A DNA stretch of 64,000 nucleotides from Streptomyces sp. NBC_00102 (GTDB taxonomy: Bacteria; Actinomycetota; Actinomycetes; Streptomycetales; Streptomycetaceae): assembly GCF_026343115.1 (NCBI RefSeq), contig NZ_JAPEMC010000003.1, positions 124,001-188,000 on the forward strand, read 5' to 3'. This document shows, in pieces, positions 44,178 to 52,237 of this stretch. Position 1 is the first letter of the stretch, and the number at the start of each line of letters is the position of its first letter. Under the pieces are notes generated by a model. The model worked only from the letters and a program-made list of their open reading frames with translations. It had not been told where the DNA came from and did not search any database. The position numbers were made by a program, and so were the translations under genes.

Positions 44178-47100
44178 TCAGGCCGCCGGCCGCCCGGCCC
44201 CCTCGGCGGCGATCGTGACGCGGGCGTTCCGGGTGACGCCGTTCACGGTCACCGCGAGGGTGACGGTGCCCGGCCGCAGGGCGGTCAGCGTGCCGGTGGC
44301 CGGGTCGAGGACGGCGACGGGCCGACCGGACGCACGGCGCCCGCCGGTGCTCCCGATCCGCAGGTTCGGCGAACCGCTCCAGTCGGCGCTCACCGGGAAG
44401 GCGACCGGTACCGCGCGCGTGCCCTGGGTGATCCGGGCGGACACCTCGACGCTGCCGCCCGCAGGAAGGGTGGCGGGGGCGTCGAGGGTGAGGTCGTCGA
44501 CGTACGCCCGGGTCTGTACGGAGATCCAGTCGGGCCCGCCCGCCCAGGGACGCTGTCGGGCCGCCGCCTGCTGAGCGGGCGTCACCCGGTCCGTGCCGAC
44601 CAGGCTCCAGCCGGTGAACCCGCCCTCGTCGGCCGGGCCCGAGGGCGTCTTGCCCGAGTTGCCGTTGACCAGGTAGGGGACACCGTCGACGTGCGAGGCG
44701 TCGAACACCCCGACGTGCCCGCCGATGAAGGCGGCGCCCTTGCCGGTCGTGCGGCGGAACCCGGCGAGCCACTCCTCCACGAGGGCGGCCTCCTTGCGGT
44801 CGCCGAGCTGGCTGGCCCGCTGCACGGTGGGGTCGCGCGGCGGTACGTGCTCGATCAGCACGACGGAGCCGATGTCCGGGTCGGTGGCAGCGGCGTCCAG
44901 TTGTTCGCGGAACTCGCGGATCTGCGCGTATCCGCCGCCGCGCAGGCTGAGGCTGGAGGTGTCGAGCGTGATGAAGCGGGTGGAGCCGTGGTCGAACGTA
45001 CGGTGGGCCGGGCCGAAACGGTCGGTGAAGGCTCCGATCGAGCCGCCCATCACCTCGTGGTTGCCCGGGACGTAAGTCCAGGGCAGGTCGTCGCCGAGTT
45101 CCTCGGTCAGCACCTGGCGGGCGAAGTCGAGGTCGGCGGGTGAACCCTCGTCCACCAGGTCGCCGTCGATCACCAGGAAGTCCGGGTGGGCGGCCTTGAT
45201 CTCGCGCAGGGTGTGCCGGGCCCGGTCGACGATCGCGCTGTCGGGGTCGCGCGCGACGAACTGCGCGTCCGACATCACCGCGAACCGCGCGTCCCGGCCT
45301 TCCGTGACGGCCGCCGGGTCGATCAGCGGGTCGGTCACCTGCTCCCGGGCGGGCAGCTCGGCGGCCGGCACGACCTGGGCGACGAGGTCGTCGATGACGA
45401 TCCCGCCGGTGTACTGCGCGCCGGCCGCGGTCTCCGCCAGGTAGAACCGGTACACGGACAGCGGGGTCGGGGCACCGGCGGGCACGGTGAAGGTGACCTG
45501 CCGCCAGCCGGTCCAGGTGATGTACGGGCCGCGGAGCAGCTGGTCCGATCCGGCGGCGTCCTTGAGATGGAGGGTGGGCCAGGCTCCCTTGCCGTCCCCG
45601 TTGATCCATAGGGTGAAGGACTGGGGCCGGCCGCCGACCGCGACCGGCTGCGGCGGGGCGGCGTAGGCGGCACGGGTCGCCGTGGACTGGGTGAAGTCGT
45701 AATCGAGCTTCAGCCCGGTGCCGGTGTGGCCGTCCTCGGTCGCGGCCAGCGAGCCGCTCGCGCGGGCCTGGCTGAACTTCCAGGCGTCCGCGTCGTCGAA
45801 GCCGGCGACCGCCTGGTCGCCGAGGCCGACCGTGACGGCCAGCACGGTGGTGGTGCCGTGGACGGATGCGGTGATGAGCCCCGCCGCGCCCTGACCCGCG
45901 CGGGCGCTGACGGTGAAGGAGCCACGGCCGTCGTCCCGGACGTCGAAGAGGGTGTGGTCGTAGTCGAGGGTGAGGTCGCGGGGTTCGACGGGGGCGCTGT
46001 CGCCGTGGGCGTCGGAGCCGACGATGCCGAAGGTGCCGGTGGCACCCTGGCCGGAGAGGCCGAGGCGCTCGATGGTGGGGCTCACCCGCACCAGTTCGTC
46101 GAGCACGGTGAGCCGGACCGAGCCCCGGGCCCTTCCGCGTTCGGCGACGGCTTCGGTGGTGCCGCCGTGCCGGGCGGTGAACAGGCCGCGCGCGTCGGTG
46201 GTCCCGACGCCGGGAGCGGTGGTGCGCCAGTGCGGGGCGCCGGCCGCCGGGCCGTACGTCTCGTCGTACCCCGCGGCGGTCAGGGCGCGCGTGAGTCCGG
46301 GGAAGACCCGGTCGGGGTGGCCGCCCGCGACGGGATCGTCGCCCGGGGCGGCGGCGGGAGGCGTACGGGTCTGGACCCAGTACCCGGTGAGGGCTCCGCT
46401 GCCGTCCGGGACGGTGAGGGCGAGGCCGTTGGGGACGGTGCGTTCGCTGCCGTCCGAGGGGCTGTTCTCCACCCGGACGGTATCGGTGCCGGGTTCGCGC
46501 GCCACCAGGGTGGAGGAGCCGCCGCCGTCCAGGTTGAGCGCGCTCCAGGCGCCTGCCTCCCGCATCATCCGGCCGAGTTCGGTGAGGGTCACCCCGCCGC
46601 TGTCGGCCTGCCTGCCGTCCACGGTGACGACGTGCATGGTGCGGCCGTCCCGGGAGAAACCGACCGCCGTGCGGGGCGCCGCGGTGTTGTTGCCCTCGCC
46701 GTCGTGGTTCTGTTCGACGCCGTCCACCACGAGCAGTTCCCGCCCGCCGACGGCGGTGCGCGGCAGCGGCCCGTCGTCGCCGGTGCGCGCCCGGTACGTC
46801 ATCCCGACCGGGTCGCCCGGACGCAGCGCCGTCAGGAGTGCCGCTCCGGCCTCGCGTCCGACGAGCACGGTGGCGCCCTCGGGGACGGGGCCGCTGCCGG
46901 GCGTGGCGGAGACGGAGACGACCCGGCCGTCCCGGACGAGGGCCTCCGCGACCGGTCGGGCCGCGTCGACGGTGAGCGCGCGGTCGGCGCCGCCCCAGGC
47001 GGAGGTGTACGCGCCCACGGAGCCGGCGGGGACGTTGGCCGCGTCGTAGCCGCCGAGAGGGTGGTCGCCGGAGGGCAGGGTGAGGGTGCCCTCGAAGTAG

Positions 47101-47732
47101 AGGTCGAGGATCCGTCCGGCGTTGTCCGCGTCGATTCCGACCGCGTGGGAGGAGCCGGCGGCGGGTGAATGGTCGAGGAGTCCGTCCCGGACGCCGGGTC
47201 CCTGGGGTGCGCCGGTCTCGTTGATGTCGAAGAAGTCGGCGTTGACGGCGGCGACGGTACGGCGGCCCGCTCCGGCGTCGTGGCCCGCCGCCAGCTCGGA
47301 GACCGTACGCCGCTCGCCGACCTTCCCGGTGGAGAGGTAGTCGGCGCGGACGTCCTCGCTCAGGTCGACGGTGAGCGCGTCGACGCGGAGCCACTTGTCG
47401 GCTTCGAGCCGGTCGTAGGAGGTGAGTCCGACGCCGGGTGCGACGGGCCGTGAGGTGCGGGCGGTCTCGATGCCGTGATCGTCGATGACGGGGTCGGCAG
47501 AATCTCCGGTGCCCGCCGGGGTGCTCGGGCCGGGCGGGGCCACCGGTCTCAGGATCTCGGCGGCGCTGCGCGGGTGGGGGTCGGGGGTGGTGTCGGCGGC
47601 GGCCGGGGTGATGACCCCCACGACGGTCCCGCAGACGGTGGCGAACAGCACGAACGCCCGCGCGGAGCGGACGGCGGGCCCTGGACGTCGACGCACAAGT
47701 CCTCCTGCTGAGAGGCGGGTTGGACGGTTCAT
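44178..47732 (-). CDS. Secreted phosphodiester glycosidase-metallophosphoesterase fusion
   Basis: A 1184-residue exported multidomain protein. After a signal sequence (SARAFVLFATVCGTVVGVIT, cleavage near AAA-D, about residue 47), a phosphodiester glycosidase (NAGPA/uncovering-enzyme type) domain runs from about 110 to 440, with AAVNADFFDINETG and SALNLDGGGSSTLV. Next are beta-rich spacer domains and a jelly-roll carbohydrate-binding-like module (about 690-840). The calcineurin-like phosphoesterase (about 870-1090) has MSDAQF, IDGDLVD, VPGNHEVMGG, IEHVPP and GGHVGVF. A Big-like domain (DPATGTLTALRPGTVTLAV) ends it. Start ATG 47732. It could remove sugar-linked phosphodiesters such as teichoic-acid or phosphoglycan linkages; inference. 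Confidence 0.88.
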   Translation of the reverse strand: MNRPTRLSAGGLVRRRPGPAVRSARAFVLFATVCGTVVGVITPAAADTTPDPHPRSAAEILRPVAPPGPSTPAGTGDSADPVIDDHGIETARTSRPVAPGVGLTSYDRLEADKWLRVDALTVDLSEDVRADYLSTGKVGERRTVSELAAGHDAGAGRRTVAAVNADFFDINETGAPQGPGVRDGLLDHSPAAGSSHAVGIDADNAGRILDLYFEGTLTLPSGDHPLGGYDAANVPAGSVGAYTSAWGGADRALTVDAARPVAEALVRDGRVVSVSATPGSGPVPEGATVLVGREAGAALLTALRPGDPVGMTYRARTGDDGPLPRTAVGGRELLVVDGVEQNHDGEGNNTAAPRTAVGFSRDGRTMHVVTVDGRQADSGGVTLTELGRMMREAGAWSALNLDGGGSSTLVAREPGTDTVRVENSPSDGSERTVPNGLALTVPDGSGALTGYWVQTRTPPAAAPGDDPVAGGHPDRVFPGLTRALTAAGYDETYGPAAGAPHWRTTAPGVGTTDARGLFTARHGGTTEAVAERGRARGSVRLTVLDELVRVSPTIERLGLSGQGATGTFGIVGSDAHGDSAPVEPRDLTLDYDHTLFDVRDDGRGSFTVSARAGQGAAGLITASVHGTTTVLAVTVGLGDQAVAGFDDADAWKFSQARASGSLAATEDGHTGTGLKLDYDFTQSTATRAAYAAPPQPVAVGGRPQSFTLWINGDGKGAWPTLHLKDAAGSDQLLRGPYITWTGWRQVTFTVPAGAPTPLSVYRFYLAETAAGAQYTGGIVIDDLVAQVVPAAELPAREQVTDPLIDPAAVTEGRDARFAVMSDAQFVARDPDSAIVDRARHTLREIKAAHPDFLVIDGDLVDEGSPADLDFARQVLTEELGDDLPWTYVPGNHEVMGGSIGAFTDRFGPAHRTFDHGSTRFITLDTSSLSLRGGGYAQIREFREQLDAAATDPDIGSVVLIEHVPPRDPTVQRASQLGDRKEAALVEEWLAGFRRTTGKGAAFIGGHVGVFDASHVDGVPYLVNGNSGKTPSGPADEGGFTGWSLVGTDRVTPAQQAAARQRPWAGGPDWISVQTRAYVDDLTLDAPATLPAGGSVEVSARITQGTRAVPVAFPVSADWSGSPNLRIGSTGGRRASGRPVAVLDPATGTLTALRPGTVTLAVTVNGVTRNARVTIAAEGAGRPAA

Positions 47733-47940
47733 CAGCGCTTGTGGCGGACAGCATGCCGGGGGCGCCCGGGCAGCGCCAGGGGGCGGGAGTGACGGCGGGG
47801 ACAACAGAGTACGGCCGGGGCGCGTCGGCGCCGGGTTCACGGTGCGGCGCCGGCGCCCGAGTCGCGCGGGAAGGCGATCAGGGCGCCCGGAATGCCCGAA
47901 CCGGTAGCGACGGCGGCGCGATGTACGGAGAATTGACGAC

Positions 47941-48423
47941 ATGTCGATCAGCAAGCGCAGTGCAGGGGTCCTTCTCTACCGGACCGGGACAGCGACGGAC
48001 GAGAGGGGCGTGGAGGTGCTGCTCGGGCACATGGGAGGCCCGTTCTGGGCGGGGCAGGAGGACGCCGCGTGGTCGATCCCGAAGGGGGAGTACGAGCCGG
48101 GCGAGGCGGCGGAGACGGCGGCCCGCCGGGAGTTCGAGGAGGAGGTGGGCCTGCCGGTGCCGGACGGATTCTGGGTGCCGCTGGGACAGTCCCGCCAGGC
48201 GAGCGGCAAGACGGTGGTCATCTGGGCGGTGGAGGGTGAGGTGGACACGGCGGCGGCGGTGTACGGCACCTTCGCCATGGAGTGGCCGAGGGGATCGGGG
48301 GTGGTCCAGGAGTTCCCCGAGATCGACCGGGTCGCCTGGTGCACCCCGGAGCAGGCGGCCTCCCGTCTGGTGACCGGCCAGCGGGTCTTCGTGGAACGGC
48401 TGCTGGCGCACCTGGAGCAGTGA
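47941..48423 (+). CDS. Nudix hydrolase
   Basis: A 160-residue NUDIX protein. The box GEYEPGEAAETAARREFEEEVG (split here as GEYEPGEAAETAARRE and FEEEVG, about 49-70) matches GX5EX7REUXEEXGU exactly. The N-terminal SKRSAGVLLYRTG and SIPKG precede it. It hydrolyses nucleoside diphosphates linked to another moiety; this compact type with WSIPKGE resembles diadenosine polyphosphate hydrolases or MutT-like enzymes. Start ATG 47941 divergent from the large phosphoesterase gene. Confidence 0.9.
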   Translation: MSISKRSAGVLLYRTGTATDERGVEVLLGHMGGPFWAGQEDAAWSIPKGEYEPGEAAETAARREFEEEVGLPVPDGFWVPLGQSRQASGKTVVIWAVEGEVDTAAAVYGTFAMEWPRGSGVVQEFPEIDRVAWCTPEQAASRLVTGQRVFVERLLAHLEQ

Positions 48424-48470
48424 GGGGCGCCCGCTCCCTCTCCGTGGGGCGCTGTGCGGCATGGCCCGGC

Positions 48471-48498
48471 CGGGTCCGGCGGATCGCCGCCGGACCCG
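48471..48498. terminator. 12-bp hairpin between convergent Nudix and ABC-F genes
   Basis: Arms 48471-48482 and 48487-48498 pair perfectly with a four-base loop. Confidence 0.75.
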
Positions 48499-48503
48499 CC
48501 GCC

Positions 48504-50279
48504 CTATGTCCCTGCCGTCGCCCGGGAAGCCTCGGCGGGACGTCCCTCGCGCAGTTCCAGCACGTCCCCGGCGAACCGGCCGCGGAAAGCCCGGTCGTGG
48601 GAGACCACGACGACCGCCCCCTCGTACACGGCGAGCGCGGCCTCCAGCTCCTCGACCAGGTCGAGGGCGACGTGGTTGGTCGGTTCGTCCAGGACGAGTA
48701 CGTCGGCGGGGCGGGTCACCAGCCGGGCGAGGGCGAGTCTGCGCTGCTGACCGACGGAGAGGTCACGGACCGCCACACCGAAGTCCTCGGCACGGAACAG
48801 TCCGAGGGCGAGCAGGTCCCCGGCGTACTCCTCGGGTGCGCCCGGCCGGCCGGCCGCGTAGGTGGCGAGGAGCGAGCGGCGGGTCAGCCTGGCCGGCAGC
48901 TCCTGCGGGAGATAGCCGACGCGGCCGCGCCGGACGACCGTCCCGGAGTCGGGGGCGAGGTCGCCCGCGAGAACCCTGAGCAGGGTGGTCTTGCCCGCGC
49001 CGTTCGGGCCGGCGACCAGGAGCCGCTGCCCGGGGAACACGTCGAGCGCGGGCAGGCGCAGACGCTCGCCCACCGAGACGGAATCCAGCGCGAGCAGGGG
49101 CGCCGGGGTGCCGGCAGCGTCCGGGGTGCTCGTCGCATCCGGGGCGCCCGTCGTGGCGGTCGCGTCCGGGGTGCCGTCCGCGCGGGTCCTGTCCGGGGTG
49201 CCATCCGCGCCGATCGCGTCCGTCACGCCGGTCGTCCCGGTCGCGAGGGTGAGCCCCGCCGTGAAGCGCAGGGGCTCCGGCGGCGGAGGCACGGGGGCGG
49301 CGAGCAGCGCGTCCCGGCGCGTCCGCGCGGCCTTGACCCGGCCGGAGAGTTTGGTGTCGTGCGAGCGGCGGTGCTTGCCGAAGCCCTCCCCCGGGTCCTT
49401 GCCGGTGGACCGGAGCCGACGGCCGGCGGCTTCCACCAGCTCTTCGGTACGGGCGAGTTCGGTGAGCCACTCCTGGTGCTCCTGCGCCCATCGGCGCCGC
49501 GCCGCGGTCTTCGCCGTCCGGTAGCCCTCCCAGCCGTCGCCGTGGCGGGTGACGGAGCGGCGGTCGCGGTCCACCTCCAGGATGACCGTGGTGGTGGCCT
49601 CCAGGAACGCGCGGTCGTGGGTGACCACCACGAGGGTGCCCCGGTGGGCGCGCAGGTGGTCCTCCAGCCAGCGCACGGCGGGCACATCGAGATGGTTGGT
49701 CGGCTCGTCGAGCAGGAGCGACTCCGGTGCGGCGGCCAGCACGCAGGCGAGGGCCAGCCGGGACTGTTCGCCGCCGGAGAGGGTGGCCAGGGGACGGTCG
49801 CGGGTCAGGTGCGCGAGTCCGAGACCGTGCAGCGCCGCGTCGGTGCGGGCATCGGCCTCGTATCCGCCACGATCCTGATAGGTCGTCAGCAGCTCACCGT
49901 AGGCGTCGAGTTCGATCGCCTCGGGAGCGGGGCCGGACAGCCGGGCCTCGGCCTCGCGCATCCGGTGTTCCAGGTCGCGGAGTTCGGCGAGGGCGGTGTC
50001 GACGGCGTCCTGGACGGTGTGGTGCGGAGCGAGCGCGAGGGTTTGGGCGAGGTGGCCGACGCCGTCGGGAAACCGGGTGACGACCTCTCCGGCGTCCGGG
50101 GCCTCGGCACCGGACATGAGCCGGAGCAAGGTCGATTTGCCGGAGCCGTTCTCGCCGATGACGGCGACGTGTTCGCCGGGCCGGACGGTGAGGGAGACGC
50201 CCGCCAGGACGGTCCTGTCGCCGTAGGCCAGCGTGACGTCCTGGAGGGTGATCTGAGAGCGGTCGCGCGATGCGGACAT
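48504..50279 (-). CDS. ABC-F family ATPase (third of three)
   Basis: A 591-residue twin-ATPase protein. Domain 1 has Walker A GENGSGKST, signature LSGGEQSRLAL and Walker B SLLLDEPTNHLD; the interdomain linker is followed by a Thr/Ala/Gly/Asp-rich repeat (about 350-395); domain 2 has GPNGAGKTT, LSVGQQRRLAL and VLVLDEPTNHVA. Like other ABC-F proteins it should act on the ribosome, possibly against a bound antibiotic. ATG 50279 starts the conserved MSASRDRSQITLQDV. About 170 bases upstream lies a candidate leader peptide (50426-50452) and promoter, suggesting inducible attenuation. Confidence 0.93.
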   Translation of the reverse strand: MSASRDRSQITLQDVTLAYGDRTVLAGVSLTVRPGEHVAVIGENGSGKSTLLRLMSGAEAPDAGEVVTRFPDGVGHLAQTLALAPHHTVQDAVDTALAELRDLEHRMREAEARLSGPAPEAIELDAYGELLTTYQDRGGYEADARTDAALHGLGLAHLTRDRPLATLSGGEQSRLALACVLAAAPESLLLDEPTNHLDVPAVRWLEDHLRAHRGTLVVVTHDRAFLEATTTVILEVDRDRRSVTRHGDGWEGYRTAKTAARRRWAQEHQEWLTELARTEELVEAAGRRLRSTGKDPGEGFGKHRRSHDTKLSGRVKAARTRRDALLAAPVPPPPEPLRFTAGLTLATGTTGVTDAIGADGTPDRTRADGTPDATATTGAPDATSTPDAAGTPAPLLALDSVSVGERLRLPALDVFPGQRLLVAGPNGAGKTTLLRVLAGDLAPDSGTVVRRGRVGYLPQELPARLTRRSLLATYAAGRPGAPEEYAGDLLALGLFRAEDFGVAVRDLSVGQQRRLALARLVTRPADVLVLDEPTNHVALDLVEELEAALAVYEGAVVVVSHDRAFRGRFAGDVLELREGRPAEASRATAGT

Positions 50280-50425
50280 GGGTGTGGTTCCTGCTGCTTT
50301 CGCTGAGGGAGGGCCCGGGTGCGCGGCGTCGAGGACGGGCGCGCGGCAGGCGTGATTTCCGGTCGGCGGCGGGTACCGGGACAGCGCGCTCGGCGCGGGG
50401 CTGCGACGGTCCTCGCCGGAGCGGA

Positions 50426-50452
50426 TCAGCGGAAGTAGTAGTACGAACCCAT
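50426..50452 (-). CDS. Candidate leader peptide (8 residues) of the third ABC-F gene
   Basis: On the minus strand ATG 50452 encodes MGSYYYFR followed by TGA (ending 50426). It starts six bases after a good minus-10 (TACACT, 50464-50459), so the mRNA would be leaderless with this peptide first. Its Tyr-rich run and position 146 bases before the ABC-F start fit known antibiotic- or amino-acid-sensing leader peptides. Too small to prove by sequence alone. Confidence 0.55.
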   Translation of the reverse strand: MGSYYYFR

Positions 50453-50458
50453 GGTGCG

Positions 50459-50464
50459 AGTGTA
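50459..50464 (-). promoter_or_regulatory. Minus-10 of the ABC-F leader transcript
   Basis: TACACT on the minus strand, six bases before the leader-peptide ATG. A weak minus-35 (GAGACG) is about 17 bases further upstream. Confidence 0.5.
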
Positions 50465-50512
50465 GAGGAACGGACGGACGGGCGTCTCCGGGGATACGGC
50501 GTCCTGCCGCGT

Positions 50513-50842
50513 TCAGTCGCGCTCCGGGGCCGTGGCCGGCAGCCGGATGACGGCCCGGCCACCGTCCAGGTCGACGGTCGAACGGTGCGGCGGGGCGCCG
50601 TCCTCCTCGTCGTCGCGCAGCAGCAAAGCGCAGGCGCGTTCCTTGAGTTCGCTCTGTTTGCCGGGCGAGAAGGTGGCGTGCAGCTGCTCGAACCCGGTCG
50701 CGGAGACCTGGCCCTGCCGGGCGCCGTTGCGCCAGGGCAGCACGCCGGCGCGGGAGAAGCGCAGCATCAGCTGGTCGGCGAAGGCGAGCACGGTCAGACC
50801 GACCACGAGGGTGGGGAGCGTGAGCAGCGCGGCGAATCCCAT
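50513..50842 (-). CDS. DUF6191-like membrane protein
   Basis: A 109-residue protein with one N-terminal membrane segment (FAALLTLPTLVVGLTVLAFA, residues 3-22), then FSRAGVLPWRNGARQGQVSATGFEQLHATFSPGKQSELKER, a layout matching the DUF6191 family of Streptomyces. The tail after about residue 80 is polar. Function unknown. It is 61 bp upstream of the leader-peptide region of the ABC-F gene and on the same strand, but the promoter at 50464 lies between them. Confidence 0.78.
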   Translation of the reverse strand: MGFAALLTLPTLVVGLTVLAFADQLMLRFSRAGVLPWRNGARQGQVSATGFEQLHATFSPGKQSELKERACALLLRDDEEDGAPPHRSTVDLDGGRAVIRLPATAPERD

Positions 50843-50929
50843 GGCGACAGTATGGCCGCGGGTGCGGACGGGCCGCCCCTGCCGGGTCGGTCCCGACGCG
50901 GACCGGACACCGGCGCCCTCCGGACATGC

Positions 50930-50967
50930 CGACGCGGGCCGTCGCCGTGGTTCGGCGGCCCGCGTCG
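50930..50967 (-). terminator. 12-bp hairpin downstream of the adh operon
   Basis: Arms 50930-50941 and 50956-50967 pair perfectly. It is the second of two hairpins that follow the alcohol dehydrogenase gene. Confidence 0.65.
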
Positions 50968-51027
50968 GGTGGTTCCGTGCTCGTACGGGCCGTGGAGAAC
51001 ACGCGCCGTGTACGAGCCGCGAAGAGA

Positions 51028-51069
51028 CCGGGTCCCGCCCGCCCCGGGGGGAGGAAGGACGGGACCCGG
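51028..51069 (-). terminator. Hairpin directly after the alcohol dehydrogenase gene
   Basis: Arms 51028-51037 and 51060-51069 pair perfectly and enclose a further C-run/G-run pairing (about 51038-51050). It lies nine bases past the adh stop. Confidence 0.75.
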
Positions 51070-51077
51070 GGCAGGTG

Positions 51078-52118
51078 TCAGCCGTTGGGCAGAATGACGG
51101 CCCGGCCGTTGATCTTGCCGTCGTGCAGGCGCTCGTAGGCGAGCGGCGCCTCGTCGATGGAGAAGGTCTCGACGTGGACGTCGACGGCGCCGGCGTGCGC
51201 CAGCTCGATGACCTCGGCGAGCTCCTTGCGGGAGCCCCAGTACGGTGCGGTGACCGAGGTGGCGAACGGCAGCACCCCGAAGCCGACGGGCAGGAGGCCG
51301 CCGCCGATGCCGACGATGGTGACGTCGCTGTCGACCGAGGCGACCGCACCGGCGGTCTTGACGGTCGCGTCGACGCCGACGAAGTCGAGCACGACCTCGG
51401 CGCCGGTGCCGCCGGTGAGCTCGCGGACCTTGGCGGCGGCGTTCTCGTCGGACAGGACGGTCTCGTGGGCACCGACCTTGCGGGCCAGCTCCAGCTTGTC
51501 CTCGGTGACGTCGAGGGCGACGACCTTGACGGCGGTCATCGCGCGCAGCAGCTGGATGGCGACGTGGCCGAGGCCGCCGGTGCCGATGACGACGGCCGTG
51601 GCACCGGGCACCAGCTTCGGCAGCGAGCGCTTGATCGCGTGGTACGGCGTGAGGCCGGCGTCGGTCAGGGAGACCGTCTTGACCGGGTCGAGGTCGCCGA
51701 TCTGGACCAGGTGGCGCGCGTTGTCGACGATCATGTACTCGGCCATGGCGCCGGGGTTGCCGAGCCCGGGCGGCATGATGCCGAGCTCCTCGGCTCGCAG
51801 GCAGTAGTTCTCCCGGCCCTCGGCGCAGTTCACGCAGGTGCCGCAGCCCCAGGGTCCGTAGACGGCGACGTTGTCGCCGATGGAGACGCCCTCGGCGCCC
51901 TCGCCCAGCTCGACCACGGTGCCGACGCCCTCGTGGCCGAGGGTGAGCGGCATCGGGTAGGTGAGCTGCTCGGCGGGCCAGCTCATCACGGCGATGTCGG
52001 AGTGGCAGACGCCGGCCGCGGTGACCTTCAGCAGGATCTGGCCCGGTCCGGGTACCGGCTTCGGTATCTCGACGACCTCGGGTGCCGCGCCGACGGTGCG
52101 GTACTGAACTGCCTTCAT
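51078..52118 (-). CDS. Zinc-dependent NAD(P) alcohol dehydrogenase
   Basis: A 346-residue medium-chain dehydrogenase. Catalytic zinc ligands are Cys and His in GVCHSD and GHEGVG; the structural zinc site is CGTCVNCAEGRENYC; the nucleotide fold is VVIGTGGLGHVAIQLL. The protein starts MKAVQYRTVG and is close to the AdhT/AdhP group oxidising primary or aromatic alcohols. It lies downstream of an SDR and a TetR regulator, so all three probably handle one alcohol/ketone substrate under TetR control. Start ATG 52118. Confidence 0.93.
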   Translation of the reverse strand: MKAVQYRTVGAAPEVVEIPKPVPGPGQILLKVTAAGVCHSDIAVMSWPAEQLTYPMPLTLGHEGVGTVVELGEGAEGVSIGDNVAVYGPWGCGTCVNCAEGRENYCLRAEELGIMPPGLGNPGAMAEYMIVDNARHLVQIGDLDPVKTVSLTDAGLTPYHAIKRSLPKLVPGATAVVIGTGGLGHVAIQLLRAMTAVKVVALDVTEDKLELARKVGAHETVLSDENAAAKVRELTGGTGAEVVLDFVGVDATVKTAGAVASVDSDVTIVGIGGGLLPVGFGVLPFATSVTAPYWGSRKELAEVIELAHAGAVDVHVETFSIDEAPLAYERLHDGKINGRAVILPNG

Positions 52119-52237
52119 GGTTCTTCCTCTGTTCTGTACCCGGCCCGCCTCCGGTCCGGCCGGATCCCGGCCGGTCCCCCGGTGGCGTTCCTCTGTGTTC
52201 GATGCCCCCGTCGACCCCTGGTGTCCAGGGGGTGTGG

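Noticed and set aside
43876..47754. 1292-codon minus-strand frame overlapping the phosphoesterase gene
   Set aside because: It is frame-shifted relative to the clearly multidomain protein at 44178-47732, and its product is Arg/Pro-rich without domains.
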